DNA from: Rhodospirillales bacterium
GTDB taxonomy: Bacteria > Pseudomonadota > Alphaproteobacteria > Reyranellales > Reyranellaceae
Length of the DNA: 64,000 nucleotides
Assembly (NCBI GenBank): GCA_016699855.1
Contig: CP064988.1
Span: 4,306,501-4,370,500, forward strand
Direction: 5' to 3'
In this document: one piece after another, positions 7,914-15,982 of the stretch
Numbering within the stretch: the stretch's first letter is position 1
Layout of the letters: each line of letters starts with the position of its first letter
Made by a program: the position numbers and the translations under genes
Notes under the pieces: model-generated
Databases searched by the model: none
What the model saw: only the letters and a program-made list of their open reading frames with translations
Told to the model about the DNA's origin: nothing

Positions 7914-8756
7914 CTATCGCGTCTCCCGCCGCCGCGTCAGATCCCCGATCTGCACGTGCTTGCCGCCGTCGATGTCGATGGTCGCGCCGTTGATGAAGGC
8001 GGCCTTGTCGGACAGCAGGAACGCCGCCGCCTCGGCCATCTCCTCGACCGTGCCCGGCCGGCCGGTGGGGATGCCCTCGACGGCGCGGTCGAGGATGTCC
8101 TTGGGCATGCCCAGCACCTTCGGCGTCGCGATCAGGCCGGGCAGCAGCGTGTTGCAGGTGACGCCCTTGTGGCCGTACTCCGCGACCACCACGCGCATCA
8201 GCCCCAGCAGCCCGGCCTTGCTGGCGCAATACGCGGATTGATAGCGCAGCCCCATCTGGGCGGCCTGCGAGGAGATGTTCACGAAGCGGCCCCAGCCCGC
8301 CTCGGCCATCGCCGGCGCCGTTGCCTTGATCAGGTGGAACGGGCCGGTGAGGTTGACCGACAGCTCCCACGCCCATTTGGCGGGGTCCATCCTCGCGATC
8401 GAGGCGATGTTGGCGACGATGCCGGCGCCGTTGACCACGGCGTCGACCCGGCCCAGCCGCGCGGTGGCGGCGTCGACGGCCCGGCGCACCGAGTCCCAGT
8501 CGGCGACGTCGCAGCCGATTCGCACGAGGCGGTCGGTGTCCGTCGAGGGCGCGCCGGCGGCGTCGGGCGGGCGGGGGTCGGACGCGGGCCGACCGGGCGA
8601 CGCGGCGGGAGCCGGTGGAAGCGGTGGCGCGGCGTCGATGGCGGCTTGGAGATCGAGCGCCGCCACGCGCCAGCCGTCGTCCAGCAGCTTGCGCGTGAAC
8701 GCCACCCCCATCCCGCCCATCGCCCCCGTGACGATCGCGACCCGGTCGTGCTGCAT
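7914..8756 (-). CDS. short-chain dehydrogenase/reductase with Pro/Ala-rich insert
   Basis: The 280-residue protein has the SDR cofactor motif TGAMGGMG (residues 10-17), NGAG (110s), Ser of the triad in NISSQAA, and YCASK with catalytic Tyr and Lys. It ends with the FINGATIDIDGG pattern. It should use NAD(P)H on an unknown alcohol or ketone. An unusual low-complexity segment of about 35 residues (Pro/Ala/Asp-rich, about residues 40-75) separates the second beta strand from CDVADWD, making the protein longer than the usual 250. Its 3' end is the source or product of the 114-bp direct repeat. A long AT-rich palindrome lies about 255 bp upstream of its start. Confidence 0.88.
   Translation of the reverse strand: MQHDRVAIVTGAMGGMGVAFTRKLLDDGWRVAALDLQAAIDAAPPLPPAPAASPGRPASDPRPPDAAGAPSTDTDRLVRIGCDVADWDSVRRAVDAATARLGRVDAVVNGAGIVANIASIARMDPAKWAWELSVNLTGPFHLIKATAPAMAEAGWGRFVNISSQAAQMGLRYQSAYCASKAGLLGLMRVVVAEYGHKGVTCNTLLPGLIATPKVLGMPKDILDRAVEGIPTGRPGTVEEMAEAAAFLLSDKAAFINGATIDIDGGKHVQIGDLTRRRETR
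7935..8048. repeat. 114-bp perfect direct repeat, copy 2 (within SDR gene)
   Basis: Inside the SDR coding sequence; identical to 7427-7540. This is the copy in the complete gene. Confidence 0.9.
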
Positions 8757-8858
8757 CGGTGGTTCCTCCGATTGGTGGCGGCCTCTCGACGTGATCGGCG
8801 CTGCCGCCGATCCGACGCCCCACTGTCATCCCTAGCCCCGCCGCGTCGCCGCGCCGTA

Positions 8859-8928
8859 CTGTCATCCCGAGCGCAGCGAGGGATCTAGGCGCCGCCACTG
8901 GATCCCTCGCTGACGCTCGGGATGACAG
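8859..8928. repeat. dispersed hairpin repeat (TGTCATCCCGAGCG family), copy A1
   Basis: Arms CTGTCATCCCGAGCGCAGCG and its near complement (one extra base on the right arm) enclose a short loop. The same arms occur at 16969, 43175 and 53490. Here the element lies between two minus-strand SDR genes, inside the 415-bp gap 8757-9171 that contains no gene. Confidence 0.85.
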
Positions 8929-9010
8929 GGGGTGGTCGTCGCAACGACACGCCCGATCTCAAGCCGCGGACCGAAAGCGAATTCCGCGGATTCCGTCAAA
9001 TCAGGCCATT

Positions 9011-9041
9011 TTGTATATTGTATACAAAATACAATATACAA
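9011..9041. promoter_or_regulatory. AT-rich palindromic operator candidate
   Basis: TTGTATATTGTA (9011-9022) and TACAATATACAA (9030-9041) form a perfect 12-bp inverted repeat around a 7-base spacer. Nested inside is a perfect 10-bp palindrome TTGTATACAA (9018-9027), which resembles GntR-family operators. The site stands out against the GC-rich background and lies upstream of the SDR starting at 8756 and downstream of the SDR ending at 9172. The regulator is not identified; the GntR protein at 54416-55114 is one candidate. Confidence 0.6.
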
Positions 9042-9171
9042 ACCGGCTTCCGGGCCGAGTCGACGGCGCCGGAACCGTCGAATCCGCCCCATTTTCCGCG
9101 TCCGGAGATGTCGATTCCCGTCCGCGCGGACCCGTCAAATCGCGTCCCCCGCGAACGCCGCGGCGGCCCGT

Positions 9172-9975
9172 TCACTGCGGCGTGGCGCCGCCGTCGACCA
9201 CCAGCCCGGCGCCGGTCATGAACGCCGAATCGTCCGACGCCAGGAACAGGATGCCCTTGGCGATGTCCATCGCCGTGCCCAGCCGGCCGATGGGGTGGTT
9301 GGCCAGCGCCGTGCTCCGCGCGGCGTCGACGTCGTTCGAGCCGGCGTAGCGGGCGCGGGCCACGAAGGTCTGCGCGCCCATGTCGGTCTCGATGACGCCG
9401 GGATGGATCGAGTTGACGCGCACGCGGTAGCCCTTGCGCGCGTACTCCAGCGCCGTCGACTTGGTGAACAGGGTCACGCCGCCCTTGGTCATGGAGTAGA
9501 GCGGATCGAGCTGCGAACCGACCAGGCCGGCCATCGAGGCGAGGTTGACGATGGCGCTGCCGTGCGGGCTGCTCTTGGCGCGCTCCTTCAGCGCCGGCAG
9601 CGCGGTCTTGCTGCCGAGAAACACGCCCGTGAGGTTGACGCCGCACAGCTTGTGCCACTCCGCCAAGGTCGCCTCCTCGGTGTCCTTGCCGAGGAACATG
9701 CCGGCGTTGTTGACGAGGATGTCGAGCCCGCCGAAGCGCTTCACCGTCGCGTCGATGGCCGCGCTCCACTCCGCCTCGCTGGTGACGTCGAGATGGACGT
9801 AGATCGCCTCGCCGCCGGCGGCCTCGATCTCGCGCGCCGTGGCGCGGCCGCGCTCGTCGAGGATGTCGCCGATGGCGATCCTGGCGCCGGCCTGCGCCAT
9901 CAGCTTGGCGGTCTCGCCGCCGATGCCGCGCGCGGCGCCCGAGAGGAACGCGATCTTGCCGTCGAGCCGGTTCAT
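9172..9975 (-). CDS. short-chain dehydrogenase/reductase, classical
   Basis: A 267-residue classical SDR with SGAARGIGG (12-20), NNAG, LASMAG with the catalytic Ser, and YSMTK with catalytic Tyr and Lys. The end FMTGAGLVVDGGATPQ is typical. The catalytic Asn region reads NLTGVFLG. It probably interconverts a hydroxyl and keto group with NAD(H), the usual preference when an acidic residue follows strand 2 as in IGDILDE. Gene order puts it just downstream of the aldo/keto reductase gene (43-bp gap), in the same direction, so the two may be co-expressed. Confidence 0.9.
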   Translation of the reverse strand: MNRLDGKIAFLSGAARGIGGETAKLMAQAGARIAIGDILDERGRATAREIEAAGGEAIYVHLDVTSEAEWSAAIDATVKRFGGLDILVNNAGMFLGKDTEEATLAEWHKLCGVNLTGVFLGSKTALPALKERAKSSPHGSAIVNLASMAGLVGSQLDPLYSMTKGGVTLFTKSTALEYARKGYRVRVNSIHPGVIETDMGAQTFVARARYAGSNDVDAARSTALANHPIGRLGTAMDIAKGILFLASDDSAFMTGAGLVVDGGATPQ

Positions 9976-10018
9976 GGCCTGTCTCCGTCGATGATGCGGG
10001 GAAATCGTTGCGGCAGCG

Positions 10019-11029
10019 CTATCCGACGCGCGGCCGGCGGCCGGCGACGGGATACTGCGGATCGCTGTAGCCGGCGGTCGAGGGATGGCCGGCCGGCACC
10101 AGCGAATCGAAGAACGCCTCGTCCTCGGCGGTGAAATCTTTGTCGAGCGCGCCGAGATAGTCGGTCCATTGCGCGAGCGTGCGCGGCCCCGCGATCACCG
10201 ACGTGATCACGGCGCTGTTCAGCACCCAGTTCAGCGCGAGCTGGCCCGCCGTCATGCCGCGGGCGCCGGCGCGCTGCGCCACGCGCTTCGCCAGCGCCAG
10301 CGATTCGGGGCGGAACTCCGTCTGCAGCATGCGCCTGTCGTTGCGGCCGGCGCGCGTGTCGGCCGGCGGCGCGGCGCCCTCGGCGTATTTCGCCGTCAGC
10401 ACGCCGCGCGCCAGCGGCGAGTAGGGCACGACGCCGAGTCCGAACGCCTCGCAGCACGGCAGCAGCTCGATCTCCGGCGTGCGGTCCATCGCGTTGTAGC
10501 AGGGCTGGCAGGCGATCGGCCGCGGCACGCCCAGCCGGTCGCACATCGCGGCGAAGGCGGCGATGCGCCAGGCGCGGAAATTCGACAGGCCGATATGCCG
10601 GATCTTGCCGGCGCGGATCAGGTCGCCCAGCGCGCCGACCGTCTCCTCCAGCGGCGTCTCGATGTCGTCGCGGTGCAGGTACCACAGGTCGATGTAATCG
10701 GTGCCCAGCCGACGCAGGCTGGCGTCGGCCGCCGCCAGCAGCCAGCGCCGCGACGCGCCGCGGTCGTTGATGTCGTCGCTCATCGGATTGGAGACCTTGG
10801 TCGCCAGCACCCAGCGCGTGCGGTCGGCGGCGATCAACCGTCCGGTCACGCGCTCGGATTCGCCGCGCGCGTAGGCGTCGGCGGTGTCGATGAAGTTCAC
10901 GCCGGCGTCGCGCGCCGCCGTCACGATGCGCCCGGCCTCCGCGTCGTCGGTGCGGTCGCCGAACATCATCACGCCGAGGCAGAGCGGCGAGACCTTGAGG
11001 CCGGAGCGGCCGAGGCGGCGGTATTCCAT
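10019..11029 (-). CDS. aldo/keto reductase
   Basis: The 336-residue product is a full AKR (beta/alpha)8 barrel. The catalytic tetrad is visible: Asp48 and Tyr53 in IDTADAY, Lys78 in LATKVS, and His119 in DLWYLHRDD. IGLSNF and VVPYSPLARGVL give the usual NADPH-pocket segments. It belongs to the YajO/Gcy-like tail of the family and probably reduces aldehydes or ketones with NADPH. The gene ends 43 bp before the SDR start and begins 27 bp after the gamma-glutamyltransferase stop, so all three minus-strand genes could form one transcription unit. Confidence 0.9.
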   Translation of the reverse strand: MEYRRLGRSGLKVSPLCLGVMMFGDRTDDAEAGRIVTAARDAGVNFIDTADAYARGESERVTGRLIAADRTRWVLATKVSNPMSDDINDRGASRRWLLAAADASLRRLGTDYIDLWYLHRDDIETPLEETVGALGDLIRAGKIRHIGLSNFRAWRIAAFAAMCDRLGVPRPIACQPCYNAMDRTPEIELLPCCEAFGLGVVPYSPLARGVLTAKYAEGAAPPADTRAGRNDRRMLQTEFRPESLALAKRVAQRAGARGMTAGQLALNWVLNSAVITSVIAGPRTLAQWTDYLGALDKDFTAEDEAFFDSLVPAGHPSTAGYSDPQYPVAGRRPRVG

Positions 11030-11056
11030 TGGCGGTCTCCGTTGTCCGTGGCGCGC

Positions 11057-12754
11057 TCAGGCCGCGCGCGAGCGGTCGGGCCAGAAGCGCGTGCCGGCGC
11101 GGGCCTCGCCGCCGCCGATGCCGATGGCAGCGCCGTCGGCGCGCCAGCACGCGGCGCCGGTCATCGCGCCGTCGTCGTGGAACTGGATCGCGTTCATGCC
11201 GCCGCCGACATGCGGCAGCGCCACGACCTCGTGCCCGCGGGCGCGCAGCGCGGCGCGCACGGCCTCCGGCACCTCCGCCTCGAGCTCGACCGCCTGGCCC
11301 TGCGTCCACACGCGCGGCGCCTCGACCGCCTCCTGGATCGACATGCCGTGGTCGATCAGGTTGACCAGCGCCTGCATGGCGCAGCCGAAGATGCGCAACC
11401 CGCCGGGAAGGCCGAGCGCGTAGGCCGGCTTGCCGTCGCGCAGCGCCATCACCGGCGCCTGCGACGTGGTGATGCGCTTGCCCGGCGCGATCGAGAGCGT
11501 CCTGCCGGGATGCGGATCGAACAGGTTCATGTAGTTGTTGGGCACGATGCCGGTGCCTGGCACGATGAAGCGCGCGCCGAACAGATTGTTGATGGTCTGC
11601 GTGCTGGCGACGACGTTGCCCTCGGAGTCGGCCGTCGTCACGTGCGTGGTGTTGGCCGATTCACCCGGTGTCACCGCGGCGCTCCACGCCTGCGCGCGCG
11701 CCATGTCGATCCTCGCGCGGCGCTCGCCGGCGTAGGCCTTGGACAGCAGGCGTTCGACCGGCACCTTGACGAAAGCCGGATCGGCGGTCGCCGCGGCGCG
11801 GTCGGCGAACGCGATCTTCAGCGCCTCGGCCAGAAGGTGCAGGGAGTCGGCCGAGCCGAAGCCGGCGCCGGCGACGTCGTATCCCTCGAGGATGTTCAGC
11901 ATCTGCACGACGTGCACGCCGCCGGAGGAGGGCGGCGGCGGGCCGACGATCTCGAAGCCGCGGTAGCCGCCGCGCACGACGTCGCGCTCGATGGTGCGGA
12001 ACCCCGTCAGATCGGCCATCGCGATCAGGCCGCCGGCCTTCGCGAAATGGTCGGCGACGACGCGGCCCAGCGCGCCGCCATACAGCGCGTCGGGTCCTTC
12101 CTTGGCGATGGTCGAGAGCGTGGCGGCGTAGTCGCCCTGCACCAGCCGCGCACCGGGCGCGATGGGCGCGCCGCCGGGCAGATAGAGCCGCGCGATCTCC
12201 GGATCACGGGCCAGGTCGGCGGCGGCCTCCGCGACGCATTCCGAGAGGTAGCGCGTGACCGCGAAGCCGCGGCGCGCGTGTCGGATGGCCGGTTCCATCA
12301 CGTCGGCCAGCGGCAGGCGGCCGAACCGCGCCACCGTCTCGCACCAACCCTTCAGGGTGCCGGGCGACGCGACCGCTTTCGGACCCACCGAGTTCTCGCG
12401 GCCTTCCGTCTCCATGTAGTCGGGCATGGTGTCGGACACCGGGCGGTAGGTCGTCGGCGTCGCCGCCAGCGGCGCGGTGCTGAGGCCGTCGATCACGGTG
12501 TGGCGCCCGTCGGCGAGGCGGATATGGGCCATGCCGCCGCCGAAGATGCCGACCATCATCGGCTCGACCACGGTGAGCGCGAACAGCGACGCGATCGCGG
12601 CGTCGATGGCGTTGCCGCCGGCCGCCAGCATCTCCGCGCCGGCCGCCGAGGCCAGCGGATGGTTGGTGACGACCATGCCGCGCGTGCCGGTGGCCGGGCG
12701 CTTCTCGCAGGTGAAATCCGTCGCCGCGCGGGTGCGCCAGCCGGTCGAGCCCAT
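11057..12754 (-). CDS. gamma-glutamyltransferase family protein (Ntn hydrolase)
   Basis: I place the start at 12754, where the ATG is preceded by GAGGGGG; an in-frame ATG at 12844 would add 30 basic residues without a good ribosome site. The 565-residue precursor has the family N-terminus MVVTNHPLASAAGAEML, GGNAIDAAI, and the glycine-rich GIFGGGMAH. The autoprocessing and catalytic Thr is in NTTHVTTAD, which becomes the N-terminus of the small subunit after self-cleavage. No obvious signal peptide is seen, so it may act in the cytoplasm, as in GGT-like acylases. It would hydrolyse gamma-glutamyl or related amide bonds. It is divergent from the alcohol dehydrogenase gene at 12915. Confidence 0.87.
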   Translation of the reverse strand: MGSTGWRTRAATDFTCEKRPATGTRGMVVTNHPLASAAGAEMLAAGGNAIDAAIASLFALTVVEPMMVGIFGGGMAHIRLADGRHTVIDGLSTAPLAATPTTYRPVSDTMPDYMETEGRENSVGPKAVASPGTLKGWCETVARFGRLPLADVMEPAIRHARRGFAVTRYLSECVAEAAADLARDPEIARLYLPGGAPIAPGARLVQGDYAATLSTIAKEGPDALYGGALGRVVADHFAKAGGLIAMADLTGFRTIERDVVRGGYRGFEIVGPPPPSSGGVHVVQMLNILEGYDVAGAGFGSADSLHLLAEALKIAFADRAAATADPAFVKVPVERLLSKAYAGERRARIDMARAQAWSAAVTPGESANTTHVTTADSEGNVVASTQTINNLFGARFIVPGTGIVPNNYMNLFDPHPGRTLSIAPGKRITTSQAPVMALRDGKPAYALGLPGGLRIFGCAMQALVNLIDHGMSIQEAVEAPRVWTQGQAVELEAEVPEAVRAALRARGHEVVALPHVGGGMNAIQFHDDGAMTGAACWRADGAAIGIGGGEARAGTRFWPDRSRAA

Positions 12755-12914
12755 CCGTTCCCCCTCGAATCGTTGGCGGCGAGCATGGCCTCCGGCGCCG
12801 TCGCGTTCAATCGTCGACGGCCGCGGATCGCGCAGGGGAGGCATGGCGCCGGGCGAGGTGCGCCGCCGACGCCGCGCGCGCTATCGTGCCAGGAACATCG
12901 AGGAGGACCCATCC
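12755..12914. promoter_or_regulatory. divergent intergenic region (GGT / alcohol dehydrogenase)
   Basis: This 160-bp gap must hold promoters for both neighbours. AGGAGGA at 12901-12907 is a strong ribosome site for the ATG at 12915. No palindrome stood out. Confidence 0.4.
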
Positions 12915-13997
12915 ATGCGCGCGGCCGTATTCCGGGCCGGCGACATCGTCGCCGACACGATCCCCGATCCCGTGCCGACCGCCGGCCAGGTGCTGGTGCG
13001 CACGCTGGTGTGCGGCATCTGCGGCTCCGACCTGCACGCGCGCAAGCACGCCCACCGCATGGTCGACATCGCGAAGCGCACCCCCGGCCGCGAGCCGATG
13101 GATCTGTCGCGCGACATCGTGTTCGGCCACGAGTTCTGCGGCGAGCTGCTGGAGAACGGGCCGGGCACGGCGGCGCGGTTCAAGCCCGGCGCGCGGGTCT
13201 GCTCGGTGCCGATGAACATGACGGCGCAGGGCCCCAAGGCGATCGGTTACTCCAACATATTCCCCGGCGGTTTCGGCGAACGCATGGTGCTGAGCGAGGC
13301 GCTGCTGCTGGAGATCCCCAACGGGCTGTCGGCCGACCGCGCCGCGTTGACCGAGCCGCTGGCCGTCGGCATCCACGCCGTCGAGAAGGCGGCCGTCGGG
13401 CCCGAGGACGTGCCGCTGGTGATCGGCTGCGGCCCCGTCGGACTCGCGGTGATCGCCGCGCTCAAGCGCAAGGGCGCGGGCCCGATCGTCGCCGCCGACT
13501 ACTCGCCGGCGCGGCGTCGGTTGGCGGAGCGCATGGGCGCCCATGTCGTGGTCGATCCCGCGATCGAGTCGCCGTACCGCCGCTGGGAGGACCACGCGCG
13601 GCGGCCGGATGGCGGCGCGGCCGTGGGCGCGATCCTGCGCGCGGCGCCGAGTCCATTCCGTCCGGCGCTGGTGTTCGAGTGCGTCGGCGTGCCCGGAGTC
13701 ATCCAGCAGGTGTTCGAGAACGTGCCGCGCGACGCGCGCGTCGTCGTGGTCGGCGTCTGCATGGAGGTCGACAAGTTCGAGCCGATGTTCGGCATCGTCA
13801 AGGAGCTCAACGTCCAGTTCGTGCTCGCCTACACGCTCGACGAATACGCCGCCGCGTTGCGCGCCATCGCCGAGGGCGAGGTCGACGCCGACGCGCTGAT
13901 CACCGGCAAGGTCGGCATCGACGGCGTGCGCCAGGCGTTCGAGGACCTCGCCGACCCCGAGACCCACACGAAGATCCTCGTCGAGCCGTGGCGGTAG
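12915..13997 (+). CDS. medium-chain zinc-type alcohol dehydrogenase
   Basis: The start at 12915 is fixed by AGGAGGA just upstream and by the typical MRAAVF N-terminus. The 360-residue protein has CGICGSDLH (catalytic zinc Cys), GHEFCGEL (His/Glu), and the NAD(P) site GCGPVGLAVIAA. The lobe that usually carries four structural-zinc cysteines lacks them (it reads VCSVPMNMTAQGPKAIGYSN), so this is a single-zinc variant. The rest of the chain is full length. It oxidises an unknown alcohol in the cytoplasm. It faces the amidase gene, with a repeat element between them. Confidence 0.87.
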   Translation: MRAAVFRAGDIVADTIPDPVPTAGQVLVRTLVCGICGSDLHARKHAHRMVDIAKRTPGREPMDLSRDIVFGHEFCGELLENGPGTAARFKPGARVCSVPMNMTAQGPKAIGYSNIFPGGFGERMVLSEALLLEIPNGLSADRAALTEPLAVGIHAVEKAAVGPEDVPLVIGCGPVGLAVIAALKRKGAGPIVAADYSPARRRLAERMGAHVVVDPAIESPYRRWEDHARRPDGGAAVGAILRAAPSPFRPALVFECVGVPGVIQQVFENVPRDARVVVVGVCMEVDKFEPMFGIVKELNVQFVLAYTLDEYAAALRAIAEGEVDADALITGKVGIDGVRQAFEDLADPETHTKILVEPWR

Positions 13998-14032
13998 GGG
14001 CTGCGGTCGGCACGACCGCGTGACCGCAACGA

Positions 14033-14202
14033 AGCCCCTCATGCGCCCCTTCGGGGCACCTTCTCCCCTCATGCGAGGGGAGAAGGGACGATTGTGGATT
14101 CCACTTTTCCCCGGGCGGATAGTGGAGAAGGGATGAGAACAGCTTCCCCTTCTATCCTGCGTCTTCGGGGGAGAAGGTGCCCGAAGGGCGGATCAGGGGC
14201 TC
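14033..14202. repeat. inverted pair of CTTCTCCCC-type repeats between convergent genes
   Basis: CCCCTTCGGGGCACCTTCTC near 14046 is matched in reverse by GAGAAGGTGCCCGAAGGGCG near 14171, and CTTCTCCCCTCATGCGAGGGGAGAAG forms a hairpin at 14061-14086. The element fills the gap between the alcohol dehydrogenase stop and the amidase stop and may terminate both. Confidence 0.65.
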
Positions 14203-14222
14203 TTCGTTCCGGTGTCCGCCGC

Positions 14223-15668
14223 TCACTCGCGCGGCACCGTCCCGGCGCGCGGATCGATCGGGAGCAGGCGGTCGAGGCCGGAGACGGCTTCGAACATCGC
14301 CGCCGCGCGCAGCGCGCGCGCCTCGCCGCGCGCCGGCGCCACGATCTGCAATCCCACCGGCCGGCCGAAGCGGTCGAAGCCGCAGGGCAGCGACACCGCC
14401 GGGCACGACGTCAGCGTGATCGCCGAGGTCAGCGCGCTGCCGGCGATGTAGTTGTCGAGCTTCACGCCGTCGATCATGTCGCGCGCCCGCAGCGCCACGT
14501 CCCACGCCGGCGTCGCGGCGCCGGGGGTGACCAGCACGTCGTAGGTCCTGAAGAACGCGGCGAACCGGCGGTAGAGCGCGGCGCGCTCGCGGTCGGCCCA
14601 GGCGAGACGGCTGGGCGTCTGCTCGAGGCCGCGTTCGGTGTTCCAGACGATGTCCGGCTTGAGCATGGCGCGGTGGGTCGCGAGCTGCAGCTCGCGCTCG
14701 ACGACGAAATGCTGCGAGCGCAGCGCGAGGAACACGTCCTCGACCGGGCCGAGCTCCGGGAACGCCTCCTCGACGACGCAGCCGGCTTGCTCGAATTTGC
14801 GCGCCTCGCGGGCGCAGATCTCCCGGGTCTCGCGGTCGACCGGCAGGCGGCCGCCGAAATTCGCGGTGAAGGCCACGCGCAACGGCGCGGGCGGCGCGGC
14901 GACCTCCGCGCTGAACGACCGCGACGGCGCGTCGAAGGTCAGCGGATCGAGCGGACAGTGTCCGGCCATGGTGTCGAGGAACAGCGCGAGGTCGGGCACG
15001 TTGCGCGCCATCGGCCCCTGCACCGACAGCGGCGCGAACAGGTTGTTGGACGTGCCGCGGGTGACGCGGCCGGGCGACGGACGGATGCCGACGACGGAGC
15101 ACAGCGTCGCCGGCCCGCGCAGCGAGCCGCCGTGGTCCGAACCCTGCGCCAGCCACGCCTCGCCCGTCGCCAGCGCCACGGCGCCGCCGCCGGTCGAGCC
15201 GCCGCAGGTCAGCGACGTGTTCCACGGATTGAGCGTGCGGCCGAACACCTCGTTGAAGGTGTTGCCGCCGGCGCCGAACTCGGGCGTGTTCGACTTGGCG
15301 ATGACGATTCCGCCCTTGCGCTCGATGCGCTCGACCAGCGGATGCGACGCCGCCGGCACGTGGTCCTTGAAGATCGGCGAGCCGTAGGTGGTGCGCACGC
15401 CGGCGACGTCGGCGAGGTCCTTGATCACCACCGGCAGGCCCGCGAGCCAGCCGGCCTCGCCCGCGGCCTCGCGGCCTTGTCCCGCCATCAGACGGCGCGC
15501 GTGGTCGCGGGCGCGGTCGAGGCACAGCGTCGGCAGCGCGTTGACGTGCGGTTCGACGGCCGCGATGCGCGCCGCGGCGGCGTCGATCAACTCCAGCGGC
15601 GTGAGCTCGCCCTTGCGCAGCGCCGCGACGGCGGCCGTCGCGCTCATCCTGATCAGCTCGTCCGGCAT
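14223..15668 (-). CDS. amidase signature family protein
   Basis: From the ATG at 15668 (MPDELIRMSATAAV) the product has 481 residues, the usual length. The Ser-cisSer-Lys triad is recognisable: Lys in VVIKDLADVAG, the GGSTGGGAVALATG loop, and the nucleophile in GSDHGGSLRGPA. The loop has Thr where GGSSGG is common. FDRFGRPVGLQIVAP is the C-terminal family signature. It would hydrolyse an unknown amide, in the manner of acetamidase or the GatA-like group. An in-frame extension to 15821 exists but is basic and unlike the family. A second amidase gene lies at 18115-19572; the two differ clearly and are not recent duplicates. Confidence 0.9.
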   Translation of the reverse strand: MPDELIRMSATAAVAALRKGELTPLELIDAAAARIAAVEPHVNALPTLCLDRARDHARRLMAGQGREAAGEAGWLAGLPVVIKDLADVAGVRTTYGSPIFKDHVPAASHPLVERIERKGGIVIAKSNTPEFGAGGNTFNEVFGRTLNPWNTSLTCGGSTGGGAVALATGEAWLAQGSDHGGSLRGPATLCSVVGIRPSPGRVTRGTSNNLFAPLSVQGPMARNVPDLALFLDTMAGHCPLDPLTFDAPSRSFSAEVAAPPAPLRVAFTANFGGRLPVDRETREICAREARKFEQAGCVVEEAFPELGPVEDVFLALRSQHFVVERELQLATHRAMLKPDIVWNTERGLEQTPSRLAWADRERAALYRRFAAFFRTYDVLVTPGAATPAWDVALRARDMIDGVKLDNYIAGSALTSAITLTSCPAVSLPCGFDRFGRPVGLQIVAPARGEARALRAAAMFEAVSGLDRLLPIDPRAGTVPRE

Positions 15669-15785
15669 CGCTTCGCCCCATGTCCATTCCAACGGCCATC
15701 GTGGCCGCCTCGACGTAGGGAGTCGAGGTCGTGGCGCGGTGGGGCCAGCCGCCGCGTGCGTCTGGCGAGGTCGCCGAAGCGGATC

Positions 15786-15852
15786 TGTCATCTCGAGCGA
15801 TGCGAGGGATCTAGGGACCACGCCTGGATCGCTCGCTCCGCCCGGGATGAAA
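15786..15852. repeat. degenerate copy of the TGTCATCCCGAGCG hairpin family (A2)
   Basis: CTGTCATCTCGAGCGATGCG and GCTCGCTCCGCCCGGGATGA match the family with several mismatches. It lies in the 314-bp gap 15669-15982 between divergent genes, which otherwise shows no gene. Confidence 0.6.
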
Positions 15853-15982
15853 GAACGGGCGTGTTGACCGACCGTGTCCGACGACGTGAGCCCGCGTGAA
15901 TGCTGCGCTGCGGTATACTTCGGGGCGCGACTGCGCTATGGGGCTGGATCAACCGCACCCCAGAACGGATCGACCCGCCGCC

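Noticed and set aside
7427..8048. 114-bp direct repeat as a phage or island attachment site
   Set aside because: The repeat is part of SDR coding sequence and no integrase, excisionase or tRNA is present; simple duplication or conversion explains it.
10085..14023. Open plus-strand frame of about 1,300 codons
   Set aside because: It is the antisense shadow of the aldo/keto reductase and gamma-glutamyltransferase genes, then out of frame over the alcohol dehydrogenase; stops are rare because GC is high. The product is Arg/Ala/Gly-rich and low in Lys, Ile and Asn.
15896..15982. N-terminal extension of the alpha/beta hydrolase
   Set aside because: Open but with no ribosome site and no family-like residues; ATG at 15983 is more plausible.
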